A stretch of DNA of 64,000 bases from Gammaproteobacteria bacterium (GTDB lineage Bacteria; Pseudomonadota; Gammaproteobacteria; HyVt-429): assembly GCA_013152415.1 (NCBI GenBank), contig JAADGI010000016.1, positions 1-64,000 of the forward strand, given 5' to 3'. Below are positions 37,897 to 47,534 of the stretch, piece by piece (the stretch's first letter is position 1; each line of letters opens with the position of its first letter). The translations under genes were made by a program, and so were the position numbers. The notes under the pieces are model-generated. The model was not told where the DNA came from and made no database searches. It saw nothing but the letters and a program-made list of their open reading frames with translations.

Positions 37897-38462
37897 TTAA
37901 CCATTACAGTGTCCGTAAAATCGGGGCAAAACCCCGCCGAGTTAATAGCTACGAAAGAAGGGTGAATTGCATCCAAAATATTTGGGTCTCTGAACACATC
38001 ATGCAGCGTGATAAATACGATTAATACATTAAGGGTAATCGCCCCTAAAAACACACGCTTATGAAATTTCCAACCCAAATCTTCATCTAGTGATAACTCG
38101 TGCGTTGTAAGTCTGGGTATAAATCTCAGACGAGCGTGTAGAGAAGATGCTTTAAATAACTTTTTGATTGCGCCTTCAAGATTAACATCTCGATTACTTC
38201 TGACGATCCCTGCTAAATTCATTAGCACATATGAAACAATGGCGGAAACAAGCATCACTATAGCTGATAGAATGCTAGTACCAAGAGCGTACCATGCTGC
38301 ATATAAGGCTAATTGAGTTGCTAAAAGGTAGCGTATGTTAGACCAAAACAATATATCTTCGTGAACCCAATGCCGCATAAGAGCTTGAAGCAAATGGCCT
38401 GGCTCCGCCTCCATGCAACTTTCTTTACCTTGACCGCTTTCAGTTTCTTCTGAGTTACGCAT
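37893..38462 (-). CDS. Unrecognised membrane protein, 189 aa
   Basis: I do not recognise this family. Hydrophobic segments appear at about 55-72 (RYLLATQLALYAAWYALG), 75-95 (LSAIVMLVSAIVSYVLMNLAG) and 142-162 (FLGAITLNVLIVFITLHDVF), with a basic cytoplasmic-looking stretch between them. ATG 38462 follows AGGTGA; the in-frame ATG 54 bp upstream is less likely. It overlaps the Nudix gene. AT-rich composition suggests joint acquisition. Confidence 0.6.
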   Translation of the reverse strand: MRNSEETESGQGKESCMEAEPGHLLQALMRHWVHEDILFWSNIRYLLATQLALYAAWYALGTSILSAIVMLVSAIVSYVLMNLAGIVRSNRDVNLEGAIKKLFKASSLHARLRFIPRLTTHELSLDEDLGWKFHKRVFLGAITLNVLIVFITLHDVFRDPNILDAIHPSFVAINSAGFCPDFTDTVMVK

Positions 38463-38590
38463 TTTTTCACCTAACTTTAAGGATAAACAGCGTACCATGA
38501 CTGCAAAATCTATCATGAGGTAGCGGCACTATCGTGCCTCTAAATCACTATCTCAGCGGCTCTTCTTTGCACCTTCGCGACAAAAATTCT

Positions 38591-39475
38591 TTATTCCAGA
38601 AACACCCCAGTAGACAAGTATCGATCTCCCCGGTCACAGATGATGCTGACAATCACCGCATCGGACAACTCTTCGGATAAGCGTAGGGCCGCGGCCATGG
38701 CCCCACCAGAGGAAATGCCGCAAAAAATACCTTCCTGTCTGGCCAATCGCCGAGTGGTCTCCTCTGCATCTTGTTGAGAAACGTCCAGGATCCGGTCGAC
38801 TTTGGAGGCATCATAGATCTTGGGCAGGTAGGCCTGGGGCCAGCGGCGAATACCGGGGATGGCCGCGCCCTCTTGGGGCTGCACGCCGATGATCTGAATA
38901 TCAGGGTTTTGCTCCTTCAAGTAACGTCCCGTACCCATGATCGTCCCTGTGGTCCCCATGGAACTGACAAAATGGGTGATGCGTCCATCGGTATCACGCC
39001 AGATCTCGGGGCCGGTGCCGATGTAGTGGGCCTCGGGGTTGTCCGGGTTGGCGAATTGATCGAGCACTCGCCCTTTGCCCTCCTGCTCCATCTGTTGGGC
39101 CAGGTCTCTGGCCCCTTCCATGCCCTCGTCTTTGCTGACCAGTATGATTTCGGCACCGTAGGCCTTCATGGCAGCCCGGCGTTCCACACTCATGTGTGCG
39201 GGCATGATCAGCACCATTCGATAACCCTTGATGGCCGCAGCCATGGCCAGGGCGATGCCGGTATTCCCGCTGGTGGCCTCAATCAGGCTGTCCCCCGCGC
39301 TGATCTCACCGCGCCGTTCCGCCCCCAGGATCATGTTCATGGCCGGCCGATCTTTCACGGAGCCTGCGGGATTATCACCCTCCAATTTAGCCAACAGGGT
39401 ATTGGTGGTGTCACCGGGCAGTCGTTGCAATCGAACCAAGGGGGTGTTGCCGACAAAATCTTCCAGGGTTTTCAT
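38591..39475 (-). CDS. cysM: Cysteine synthase B
   Basis: The 294-aa PLP enzyme makes cysteine from O-acetylserine and sulfide or thiosulfate. The PLP lysine lies in NPAGSVKDRPAMNM, and the substrate loop is TSGNTGIALAMA. The C-terminal GISSGGAMAAALRL and CDRGDRYLST are typical of the O-acetylserine sulfhydrylase group, and the short length favours CysM. ATG 39475 is preferred to an extension that overlaps recJ. Confidence 0.9.
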   Translation of the reverse strand: MKTLEDFVGNTPLVRLQRLPGDTTNTLLAKLEGDNPAGSVKDRPAMNMILGAERRGEISAGDSLIEATSGNTGIALAMAAAIKGYRMVLIMPAHMSVERRAAMKAYGAEIILVSKDEGMEGARDLAQQMEQEGKGRVLDQFANPDNPEAHYIGTGPEIWRDTDGRITHFVSSMGTTGTIMGTGRYLKEQNPDIQIIGVQPQEGAAIPGIRRWPQAYLPKIYDASKVDRILDVSQQDAEETTRRLARQEGIFCGISSGGAMAAALRLSEELSDAVIVSIICDRGDRYLSTGVFLE

Positions 39476-39485
39476 AGGGGCGATT

Positions 39486-41231
39486 CTAACACGGCTCCAT
39501 GTGCTCGATGATAAGCTGTGCCGAGCGTCTGCCATTATAGATGTTCACATCCAATCGATAGGCGGCATGAACCTGATCCCATTCGGGCAATTGCCCTTCC
39601 GGCGCAAGATTAAAGCCAATGGCATCAATTTGCTGATCACTGTGTTGTCTCTGGAGCACCATCTTGACATGGCGTTGGCCCACGACGCGTTGCTGCAGCA
39701 CCTGGAATATCCCGTCGAAAGTAGGTTCGGCAAAGGCCTGGCCCCAGGGACCGGCCTGGCGCAAGGTCTCGGCAAACTCTATGCCCAGATCTGCCTCACT
39801 CAACTCACCATCGCTGAGGATAGTATTTTCCAACACCTGGCCGTCCAAGTGCCTTTCGACCTCAATGATAAACGCGGTCTTAAAGTCATCAAATTGTTCG
39901 CGCTTGAGGCTCAAACCTGCGGCCATGGCATGACCCCCAAATTTTTCCAACAGGCCCGGATGAGATGTAGCCACCGCATCCAGCACATCGCGTATATGCA
40001 GACCCTCAATGGATCGCGCCGAACCCTTGATCTCACCTTCCAATCCAGGGGCAAAGGCAATGACGGGGCGATGGGTTTGCTCGCGCACCCGGGAAGCCAA
40101 AATACCAATGACCCCTTGGTGCCAATCTTCCCCAAAAAGGCAAAGACCCGCCGGTAGCAGCCCCTCGAGTCCTAATGTGGGCAAAAGGGCCAGGGCCTGT
40201 TCCTTCATACCGGTTTCAATTTTTCGGCGGGTAATGTTTAACTCATCCAGTTCCTGGGCGATACGCCACACCTCGTCTTCATTATCGGATAACAAACAGC
40301 GTATCCCCAGACTCATATCGTCCAGACGACCGGCGGCATTGAGCCTAGGTCCCAAGGCAAACCCCAGGTCCGAGGCAACAATCTGACCCAGTTGCCGTTT
40401 TCCCAATTCGAGCAGGGCGCGTACCCCGGGCCGACACTGCCCGGCATTGATACGCGCCAGACCTTGGGCCACCAAGGTACGATTAGCTCGATCCAGTGGC
40501 ACTACATCTGCCACCGTGCCCAAGGCCACTAAATCCAAATAGCGCGCCATATTGGGTTCGGCGATATTTTTCTGGCTAAACCAGCCGCTGTCTCTCAGTG
40601 CGGCACGCAAGGCACTAAGTACATAAAAGATCACACCGACCCCGGCAAGATTCTTGGAGGGAAACCCATCACCGGGTTGGTTTGGATTAACGATGGCATC
40701 GGCTGCCGGTAACGCGCTACCCGGCAGATGATGGTCGGTCACTATGACTTTCATACCGAGCTCGTGGGCGGCATCCACGCCGTTCACACTGGAGATACCA
40801 TTGTCCACGGTGACGATGACATCCGGTTTACGTTTGGCCGCTTCGGTGACGATTTGTGGCGTCAACCCATAGCCGTACTCAAATCGGTTAGGGACTAAAT
40901 AATCTGTATGAACGGCTCCCATGGCCTTCAAGGCCAGCACTGTCAAGGCACAGCTGGTGGCCCCATCGGCATCAAAGTCACCCAGAATTAATATTCTGTT
41001 TTCGTGGCTAATGGCAACCTGGAGTATCTGAACCGCCGCTGACACGCCCTTGAGCAATCCAGGTCGGGGTAACTCCGCAAGTGAGGTACTGAGTTCGGTA
41101 TAGGAGTGCAGATTTCGGCCCGCATAGATGCGTGCCAATACTGGGTGCAAATCAGCGGGGGCATCAATAAGCCGCTTCGATACAGATCGGCGTTTGATCG
41201 TTCTCGGGGGGGTAAAAAAACTCTCCGCCAT
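39486..41231 (-). CDS. recJ: Single-strand DNA exonuclease RecJ
   Basis: The 581-aa DHH-family 5'-3' exonuclease acts in RecF-pathway repair and mismatch repair. The metal motifs are ILGDFDADGATSC, VTVDNGISS and VTDHHLPG (DHH). A later GGHAMAAGLSL, the DHHA1 motif, and an OB-fold C-terminal domain follow. ATG 41231 gives MAESFF; an in-frame TTG extends nine codons further. The cysM start lies 10 bp from its stop. Confidence 0.95.
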   Translation of the reverse strand: MAESFFTPPRTIKRRSVSKRLIDAPADLHPVLARIYAGRNLHSYTELSTSLAELPRPGLLKGVSAAVQILQVAISHENRILILGDFDADGATSCALTVLALKAMGAVHTDYLVPNRFEYGYGLTPQIVTEAAKRKPDVIVTVDNGISSVNGVDAAHELGMKVIVTDHHLPGSALPAADAIVNPNQPGDGFPSKNLAGVGVIFYVLSALRAALRDSGWFSQKNIAEPNMARYLDLVALGTVADVVPLDRANRTLVAQGLARINAGQCRPGVRALLELGKRQLGQIVASDLGFALGPRLNAAGRLDDMSLGIRCLLSDNEDEVWRIAQELDELNITRRKIETGMKEQALALLPTLGLEGLLPAGLCLFGEDWHQGVIGILASRVREQTHRPVIAFAPGLEGEIKGSARSIEGLHIRDVLDAVATSHPGLLEKFGGHAMAAGLSLKREQFDDFKTAFIIEVERHLDGQVLENTILSDGELSEADLGIEFAETLRQAGPWGQAFAEPTFDGIFQVLQQRVVGQRHVKMVLQRQHSDQQIDAIGFNLAPEGQLPEWDQVHAAYRLDVNIYNGRRSAQLIIEHMEPC

Positions 41232-41295
41232 CAAGCCAGCAACACAGAGATGTCCCAATTATGGCCTGAATTATAAATCAAGTAATCTAGCAAAA

Positions 41296-42318
41296 TTACA
41301 CTATATCCTGTTGTTTTATATAGAAATTAAGTGGCTTCTTCCGCTTCCAAAATAGCCCTGGCCGTGCCCGGCATACATCATAGCGTGAGCCTGGTGCAGG
41401 ATACAGCACTACCGAATGCAGCTGCCCACCTTGTAATTGAGTCAATACCGACTGAAAAAATGATCGATCAAGCTCAAGCAGATAATCGGCCCATGTAGCC
41501 TCGCTTGGTTGCTGCACCGCCCACAGGATATTTCCCTCTCCACAATCTTGCCATCCACTGTTGCTATACGAGGCGCCAGATGACTGCGGAATTCCGTTAT
41601 TCTTTGCCAAGCCCACACTCAGCGCATCGTCACAGAAAAAATGCTTCCAGTGGGCCAAATTTTGTAGGCTGATTTGACCCCCACCCCACAGCCATAGGCC
41701 ATTGGCTTCTGCCAAACCATTTTCTTCCCGGACCACATTGATGGGATGATCGTGCAGTAACATTTGTATTTCATTCATGCACTGTCGCCAGTAGCCTCCC
41801 TCCTCACCTCGAGGCAGGTGGTCCAATACATTCCTGCCGATCACCGAATCAGTAGGTTCGACAATTAAAGTGCGTGGATGATCCAGCCTTATAACCCATT
41901 CCTGTGGTGACAACATTTCACAGTGCCAACCATCTTGCTGGGTGTGTTTCTGTACTGTAGCCAATAACTGCTCGGATTCTTTTCTGCTTAACTGTAAGGT
42001 CTTGGGATCGTCCAATACGACGTCGGTAAGATTAGTAATGAAATGCACAGGATCCGTTTTCATCCACCACTGGCCATCTTGTTTACCCGTAGCTCCCAAC
42101 CGAGACAAAGCGGCAACAGGTAAATCGTCCAGACCCAACCCAAGCATATTAAGCAATGTGCGGGTATAACCATGGGTATGGTTTAGCGTATATCTTCCCC
42201 CTGACAGTAATGCTTCAAGGGATGGCATGGATAATTCTTGAATTTGCTTGCCAGTGTGCTGACACAAGTCAAAAAGGGCCGGAAATAATATATGGAGAAT
42301 TGCTTTAGACTTTGGCAT
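41296..42318 (-). CDS. RpfE-like protein, phosphoglycerate mutase-related
   Basis: The 340-aa protein matches my recollection of the COG4255/RpfE-type family of gammaproteobacteria and xanthomonads, often found next to recJ. Its C-terminus is rich in aromatic residues and prolines ([13 protein letters not shown]). Blocks such as [10 protein letters not shown] and [22 protein letters not shown] are the family landmarks. Although related to cofactor-independent phosphoglycerate mutases, it lacks obvious metal residues, and its function is unknown. Confidence 0.75.
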   Translation of the reverse strand: MPKSKAILHILFPALFDLCQHTGKQIQELSMPSLEALLSGGRYTLNHTHGYTRTLLNMLGLGLDDLPVAALSRLGATGKQDGQWWMKTDPVHFITNLTDVVLDDPKTLQLSRKESEQLLATVQKHTQQDGWHCEMLSPQEWVIRLDHPRTLIVEPTDSVIGRNVLDHLPRGEEGGYWRQCMNEIQMLLHDHPINVVREENGLAEANGLWLWGGGQISLQNLAHWKHFFCDDALSVGLAKNNGIPQSSGASYSNSGWQDCGEGNILWAVQQPSEATWADYLLELDRSFFQSVLTQLQGGQLHSVVLYPAPGSRYDVCRARPGLFWKRKKPLNFYIKQQDIV

Positions 42319-42431
42319 ATCTTATCATCCGCCCGGTAACGGAAAACGCATTTCGCCTCGCCCTGTTCGGTGCACTCGAGCGGGATTCTCGCCCTGTATT
42401 AAACTCTCCCACAAACAAGGTTCTTTGGCCG

Positions 42432-43262
42432 TTGAAATCACTTAACAAGCTCACACTCCATGGGTTTAACAACCTAACCAAAACACTTAGTTTTAATATT
42501 TATGATGTGTGCTACGCAAAAACAGAGCAACACCATAGAGAATACATCGACTATATCGATGAGGCCTATAACGCCGAACGATTGACACACATCCTGGAGA
42601 ATGTAGCCGAAATCATTGAGGCCACCATTTTAAATATCGCCCGGGAGGACTATGAACCACAGGGTGCCAGCGTCACCATGCTGATCGCTGAAGACTCTAC
42701 TCCCTCAATCGAACCACTTGGGGAAGAAACCCCGGGGCCCCTACCGGATGCAATCGTGGGTCACTTGGATAAAAGTCACATTACTGTACATACCTATCCA
42801 GAGAGTCATGCCGATAGCGGCATCAGCACCTTTCGGGCCGATATTGACGTATCGACTTGCGGCCGCATTTCTCCATTGCGCGCCCTCAACTACCTGATAC
42901 ACAGCTTTGAATCTGACATTGTCATTATCGACTATCGTGTTCGTGGGTTTACCCGGGACATAACGGGTAAAAAACACTACATAGATCACGCTATCAATTC
43001 AATACAGAATTTTATCTCCGAGGATTCACAATCGCGCTATCAAATGGTCGATGTCAACGTTTACCAGGAAAATATATTTCACACAAAGATGATGCTAAGA
43101 GACTTTCAACTGGAAGATTATTTGTTTGGCACAGGCTGTAATGAGCTAAATTCACAAGAAATCGAAGACATCTCTGTGCGTCTCAAGCTTGAAATAGCAG
43201 AAATCTTCTATGGCAGGAATCTCCCAAGTCATTCCGACTGCCTCAGTCAACCCCCAGCATAA
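42432..43262 (+). CDS. speD: S-adenosylmethionine decarboxylase proenzyme, E. coli type
   Basis: The 276-aa protein is the SpeD proenzyme for spermidine synthesis. It self-cleaves before the Ser in [15 protein letters not shown], which becomes the pyruvoyl group. [21 protein letters not shown], the [11 protein letters not shown] block with the active-site Cys and [13 protein letters not shown] are closely like E. coli. TTG 42432 gives a start matching E. coli (KLTLHGFNN follows); the in-frame region from 42312 overlaps the rpfE-like gene and is not family-like. The C-terminal tail is about 12 residues longer than in E. coli. Confidence 0.92.
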   Translation: MKSLNKLTLHGFNNLTKTLSFNIYDVCYAKTEQHHREYIDYIDEAYNAERLTHILENVAEIIEATILNIAREDYEPQGASVTMLIAEDSTPSIEPLGEETPGPLPDAIVGHLDKSHITVHTYPESHADSGISTFRADIDVSTCGRISPLRALNYLIHSFESDIVIIDYRVRGFTRDITGKKHYIDHAINSIQNFISEDSQSRYQMVDVNVYQENIFHTKMMLRDFQLEDYLFGTGCNELNSQEIEDISVRLKLEIAEIFYGRNLPSHSDCLSQPPA

Positions 43263-43324
43263 AATACCCTGAGCATCACTCCACTGGGCCTAAAGTCTCC
43301 CCCATCGCTGCCGACAACCCAGCC

Positions 43325-43933
43325 ATGGACAGCGGCCTATCCCTTGGTGCTGCCATTGGCAGCATCGCCGAGCCAACACGGTCCCAGCACCGTGGGGGTG
43401 CTGTGACGCCTACTGACAAGGCTGCAAGTCTGCAAGCTCCAGAAGAAAGCCGATCCCCCTCCAATACCACTCAAATCACAGATGCCGAACAGCAACAGGT
43501 TCAGGACCTGGCGCGCAGGGACCGGCAGGTACGTGCCCATGAAACCGCCCATAGCAATACCGCCGGACGCTATGCGCGAGGAGGTGCGTCTTATAGCTAC
43601 GAACGAGGGCCAGACGGACGTCTGTACGCCACCGGTGGTGAGGTCAAAATTGATACTGCACCCATTTCCGGGGACCCACAAGCCACCATCGAAAAGGCGC
43701 GGGTGATCCGTGCAGCGGCACTGGCACCCGCGCAACCCTCTTCCCAGGACCGTGTTGTGGCCAACCAAGCCACACAAATGGCCGCGCAAGCCCGAGCTGA
43801 ACTGACCGGCCAGCAGCAAGAAGTGCGTTCTGAAAAACCTGAATTGGCCGCTACAGGCTATGCCTCCAATCAAGGCAACAGGCAAGTACACTCCACTTTC
43901 CAAGCAGGCAGCGTTGTCAATCTATTTGCCTGA
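43325..43933 (+). CDS. SprA-like putative metalloprotease with HEXXH motif
   Basis: The 202-aa protein has the family core QVRAHETAHSNTAG, where HETAH is a zinc-type HEXXH motif, followed by GGASYSYERGPDGRLYATGGEVKIDTAPI. That block identifies the SprA-related (CJM1_0395) putative metalloprotease family. The flanking regions are low-complexity and probably disordered. No signal peptide is visible. Function is unknown. ATG 43325 has no strong ribosome site, so the start is moderately secure. Confidence 0.8.
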   Translation: MDSGLSLGAAIGSIAEPTRSQHRGGAVTPTDKAASLQAPEESRSPSNTTQITDAEQQQVQDLARRDRQVRAHETAHSNTAGRYARGGASYSYERGPDGRLYATGGEVKIDTAPISGDPQATIEKARVIRAAALAPAQPSSQDRVVANQATQMAAQARAELTGQQQEVRSEKPELAATGYASNQGNRQVHSTFQAGSVVNLFA

Positions 43934-44218
43934 TGCTACTCAATCTTGATGTTCTATACTCCGGACACTATATGCCCTATCTGTTCACCGATTATTAATC
44001 GCTGATTAGCCCCCGTTCGTGAAGCACCTGATCTACTGACACAGGATTTGCGTATACCTCGCATAGATGTGCCTGCCTATCACCACCCGGGTGACGGGCC
44101 CCACTTGTATCTGTGTTTCCTCACGTCCAGGAGGCAGGATATTTTAGAGCCTGACCCCCGCACCGTAGGCGCACATGACTCACTGCTCACTTGCCCCGTA
44201 ACTCCTAAATTCTTCTCC
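43934..44218. other. Intergenic space, nothing recognised
   Basis: About 285 bp between the HEXXH gene and the promoter of the second toxin-antitoxin operon. I see no gene, strong hairpin or repeat. Confidence 0.4.
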
Positions 44219-44265
44219 TTGACGCATGCGCACATCATGCGCATAATAGGAATATACCATGCGCG
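44219..44265 (+). promoter_or_regulatory. Sigma70 promoter overlapped by three phased TGCGC(A/G) sites
   Basis: A -35 box TTGACG (44219-44224) and a -10 box CATAAT (44242-44247) are separated by 17 bp. Three copies of CATGCGC or near-copies begin at 44225, 44236 and 44258, so spacings are 11 and 22 bp, on one face of the helix. They cover the promoter spacer and the start region, consistent with cooperative repression by the antitoxin that follows. Confidence 0.65.
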
Positions 44266-44283
44266 TAGAGAGCACCTAAAACC

Positions 44284-44541
44284 ATGCCTAAAACCAGAAT
44301 CAATTTGAGTCTAGACCAGGATCTTGCTGACTTTGCAAAAATATTTGCATCCGAAAATCGTACTACCTTTGCAGACATAGTAACCCAGTACCTATTGGCC
44401 CTGAAAAGGGAAACTGAGGGTGAATCAGTGGAAACAATCCTAGCCCATCCAGCCTTTAAAAATGCAATGGAAAATGCTCAGGCTAAGCTGCGCAATGGAA
44501 CCACCAAGTGGCATTCATATGATGACGTGTTTAACAGCTAG
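44284..44541 (+). CDS. Antitoxin, DUF6364-like ribbon-helix-helix protein
   Basis: The 85-aa protein starts KTRINLSLDQDLADFAKIFASENRTTFADIVTQYLLALKRE. The first strand and two helices resemble the ribbon-helix-helix antitoxins of the DUF6364 group. The C-terminal part (about 50-85) would bind the toxin. The stop shares one base with the toxin GTG. It likely represses the promoter at 44219-44265. Confidence 0.8.
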   Translation: MPKTRINLSLDQDLADFAKIFASENRTTFADIVTQYLLALKRETEGESVETILAHPAFKNAMENAQAKLRNGTTKWHSYDDVFNS

Positions 44542-44852
44542 TGGAAGCGAAGTTTGAAGAGGCTTTCTTGAAGGCGCTCAAAAAGCATGCCTCAATAAAG
44601 AAATTAGTCAAGAAAAAGGTTGACCTAATTCTAGAAAACCCTGTGGCTTTTGGCGAACCATTAAAAGCCAACTGGCAGGGTTTTTACTCATGCCCAGTGA
44701 AACGTAACTTTATTATCATCTACTTATACTGCGAGGCCTGTCGCAAAAAAGGTGACGATGCTGTGGTTCTATGTCACGATTGCACAGCAACCGAGAACAA
44801 CACCGTTAAATTCGTACTGTTAGGGCCTCACGATAAGGCATACGGAATCTAG
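44541..44852 (+). CDS. RelE/YafQ-type toxin
   Basis: The 103-aa basic protein has the RelE-fold landmarks: an N-terminal helical hairpin (FEEAFLKALKKH), LKANWQGFYSCPVKRNFIIIYLY in the beta-sheet core and VKFVLLGPHDKAYG at the end. The final His in GPHDK fits the YafQ-like catalytic region. Such toxins cut mRNA on the ribosome. Two CxxC-like pairs (CEAC, CHDC) in the loop at 60-80 are unusual and could bind metal. Confidence 0.82.
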   Translation: MEAKFEEAFLKALKKHASIKKLVKKKVDLILENPVAFGEPLKANWQGFYSCPVKRNFIIIYLYCEACRKKGDDAVVLCHDCTATENNTVKFVLLGPHDKAYGI

Positions 44853-44932
44853 ATCCCTTTGAATCGATTCACACCAAAATCAGTAATACCCCTAATCTTC
44901 TTCTGATCAAAAATGTGGGGCATCTCACCTGG

Positions 44933-45421
44933 CTAGCCCCTACTCACCGTCATCCTTATATTTACCATACTGCCCTCCTGGGCTTTGCTGACCGAAACGG
45001 AAATGACTTCTATACCCGCCTTTCTTAGAGAGTCGATCCACCTCATCCATTGATCAAAATCTGTATCTTGCAACCACACTTGATACTGATCTCGCTCGCC
45101 AGGCCGCATCTGTTTAATGGCATCACGCAACTTGCTTGCCGTAGCCGTACTCTCGATGACAGTCAATACGGGCTTCCTGGATTTGTTGTTGGAACTCAAG
45201 CTTTTTTTCAGCAAGGGCTTAATCTGTGCCGCCATCATCTCCATGTTGGTCACAACCTGGCGTTGCACCGGAACCTGTTTGCGCAAATGCTTTAGGGTAT
45301 CTTGCCACGGCGCCCAAATATTGGCATAAAACAAAATGGCCACCACTGATAGCACACCCACCACTATGTATATACGTTCACGGGCATCCAGATGACGCCA
45401 ATATTGTTGGAGGGCACTCAT
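44933..45421 (-). CDS. gspM: Type II secretion protein M
   Basis: The 162-aa inner-membrane protein has a short cytoplasmic start (SALQQYWRHLDARERIY), one membrane helix (IVVGVLSVVAILFYANIWAPW) and a periplasmic ferredoxin-like domain with the conserved IKPLL..LTVIESTAT stretch. It partners GspL. It is the last gene of the operon and overlaps gspL by 4 bp. Confidence 0.88.
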   Translation of the reverse strand: MSALQQYWRHLDARERIYIVVGVLSVVAILFYANIWAPWQDTLKHLRKQVPVQRQVVTNMEMMAAQIKPLLKKSLSSNNKSRKPVLTVIESTATASKLRDAIKQMRPGERDQYQVWLQDTDFDQWMRWIDSLRKAGIEVISVSVSKAQEGSMVNIRMTVSRG

Positions 45422-46605
45422 CCTGCTACCCGCTGTATACGGAACCGTGCCACCACTTGTTTCTCCAAGGCACTCGATGACTGCAATTCAACCCGCACAC
45501 CTTTTTGATTCTGAAATCGTTTTTTAAGCCTATCCAGACCTGCAAAGTCCTTTAAGGTACAGCGAATTACCAGGGTGTTATTTTTATAAATGACCTCTTC
45601 GAGTTTTGCACCTGTGGCTGGAAGGACCTTGGCTACATTCGCCATCAGCCACTGAAAGTTGCCACTTGCGTTATACCCTGTTTTAAGTTCCTCATATCGC
45701 TGTTGCATTTGCTGCTGTGGCTTGACGATCCGCCTTGCCTTTGGAAAGCTTGTTCGATAGATCGACTCTACCCGTGCCTGCAACTGCCCATATTCCGAAT
45801 GCAATCGAAAATATTCATAGCCATCTGTTATTAAGTTAATGAGTAGCGCTAACAGTAACACTATTGCTGCTGGCCACATTCGTCTCCAGTTATGAGCCGG
45901 GTGGCTTGAGGAAAAATCAACCTGCAATAAATGTGGTGAATCAAATTTACCGCCATGACTCAACCAAGCAGGAAAGTATTCACCAACCGGCCACTGACTG
46001 ACTCGTGTTGCACCCAGATGAATTAAGGTTTCAGCTAACGCCTCGCTGTCAACCGCAATGGCGGGGTCGGCGTGTTCAAGTCCTTGCCACCACATCTCCA
46101 AACTGTCCTCGTCAATCACCAATCCGAGGTGATCACGTCCACCAATAATAATCCGCCCACTCGCATCCTTTACCATGACATAGTGGCATTGGGGGTGACT
46201 TGGCAACAACTGATAATCCATCACCAACCCATCCACCGCATGACCGGCTTCATCCAGGGTATCGAGCCAGCCGGTCATTAACGATCGACTCACTATGGCC
46301 ACCGTTGCCGACTCCCCTGCCTGCCACTCGAGCAAGGCAAAGTGCAAATCTTCTACATCATCACTTAGACTTTCTTCCAGTACATAGGGTACCGCTGCCA
46401 AGGCCTTGGCACGTTGGCGTGCAGGTACCGGGACCTTGCGAACAACCACAGACTCACCTGGAACCACACCATACACGGGGCCTGAACCAGATTCGGGGAC
46501 AGGGACTGCCGCCAGCGTGGGGGCCAGACCTTCCTCAACCAAACCCCCATTTCGATCGGTTTGTGCCCACCGGTAGGGGCTGTTTATAGCAAAGAAAAAA
46601 CTCAT
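45418..46605 (-). CDS. gspL: Type II secretion protein L
   Basis: The 395-aa protein has an N-terminal cytoplasmic actin-like domain (AVPVPESGSGPVYGVVPGE and following) that binds GspE, a single membrane helix (about 245-265, MWPAAIVLLLALLINLITDGY) and a periplasmic domain ending with RLKKRFQNQKGVRVELQSSSA. It couples the ATPase to the membrane platform. It overlaps gspM and gspK by 4 bp each. Confidence 0.88.
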   Translation of the reverse strand: MSFFFAINSPYRWAQTDRNGGLVEEGLAPTLAAVPVPESGSGPVYGVVPGESVVVRKVPVPARQRAKALAAVPYVLEESLSDDVEDLHFALLEWQAGESATVAIVSRSLMTGWLDTLDEAGHAVDGLVMDYQLLPSHPQCHYVMVKDASGRIIIGGRDHLGLVIDEDSLEMWWQGLEHADPAIAVDSEALAETLIHLGATRVSQWPVGEYFPAWLSHGGKFDSPHLLQVDFSSSHPAHNWRRMWPAAIVLLLALLINLITDGYEYFRLHSEYGQLQARVESIYRTSFPKARRIVKPQQQMQQRYEELKTGYNASGNFQWLMANVAKVLPATGAKLEEVIYKNNTLVIRCTLKDFAGLDRLKKRFQNQKGVRVELQSSSALEKQVVARFRIQRVAG

Positions 46606-47534
46606 AGCGTGGCGCGCAACCTTTGTAATAGGCTGACCTCTGCGGTTCCACCCTCCCCCCCTCTGATAAACAAACTCTTTAAGGTCATATTGGCACGTCC
46701 AAAGCTGGCCCTGCTCACCACCATAAAATAATTGCTCGCTACGGTCACCAACTTTTTAGCCACATCCCCATGGCCTGCCATGCCCTGTTGCTGTAAAAAA
46801 ATATCCACTGAGCCATAGCCTTCCTGGCCACGCCCCTCAATAAGGGTCTCGGCAGTGGCTTCGTCCAGCGTAATCTTGCCCACCGCACGCAGAACCTCCA
46901 GGCTACAGGTGTTGATATTGATCAGCACATTTCTACTGGGAAGTGTACTGATGTGAGGTGCCAAAATTTTCACCGTCTTACGATCAAAACCTTCTATGCG
47001 CAACAATTCAGATTGATCGGAAAGTAAAGTATTAGCACTTCGGTAGGCCGGCGTCTTATCCAAATATTCATTGTCCTCTGCACCGCTGACTCCGGTCGTG
47101 GTCTGGTCGGCATCAATCCAGTCCACCACGGCGTCGGCAAGACTGGCATCCAACTCCAAGACCTGTAATAAGCGCACAAACACACCATACCAAACACTCG
47201 TTTTCCCATCCTGCAGGTTATTCAGATTAAATCGTCCTTGCTGGTCGACCGCAACTGTCAAAAGCTGAGCCCCTTCGACTTTTACCGGGCTACCGAGCTT
47301 ATTCCAACTCTCCAGCAAGTGATCGGTCTTTGATTCACGTAGGTCCCGCTGCAGTATTTTGCGCCCCCAACCCTCACTTGAGAGCAGCAATTGAAAGGCC
47401 TGCTGAGTATCGCGAATGTTGCCAAAGCGCCGCATGGCCAAATGTTCATCTCCCACCAGATAGGCGGATAAGGTCACCAATAAGGTCAAGATAAATAGCA
47501 CCGTAATGAGTGCCACACCCCTCTGCCTAACCAT
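46602..47534 (-). CDS. gspK: Type II secretion minor pseudopilin K
   Basis: The 310-aa pseudopilin starts QRGVALITVLFILTLLVTLSAYL, where the Gly before the hydrophobic helix is the prepilin cleavage site; GspK uniquely lacks the conserved Glu5. It has the helix-hairpin-helix-like region with NININTCSLEVLRAVGKI. It caps the pseudopilus tip with GspI and GspJ. It overlaps gspJ by 8 bp. Confidence 0.9.
   Translation of the reverse strand: MVRQRGVALITVLFILTLLVTLSAYLVGDEHLAMRRFGNIRDTQQAFQLLLSSEGWGRKILQRDLRESKTDHLLESWNKLGSPVKVEGAQLLTVAVDQQGRFNLNNLQDGKTSVWYGVFVRLLQVLELDASLADAVVDWIDADQTTTGVSGAEDNEYLDKTPAYRSANTLLSDQSELLRIEGFDRKTVKILAPHISTLPSRNVLININTCSLEVLRAVGKITLDEATAETLIEGRGQEGYGSVDIFLQQQGMAGHGDVAKKLVTVASNYFMVVSRASFGRANMTLKSLFIRGGEGGTAEVSLLQRLRATL

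Noticed and set aside
38771-39511. 246-aa open frame on the plus strand
   Set aside because: It is antisense to cysM and has no family features.
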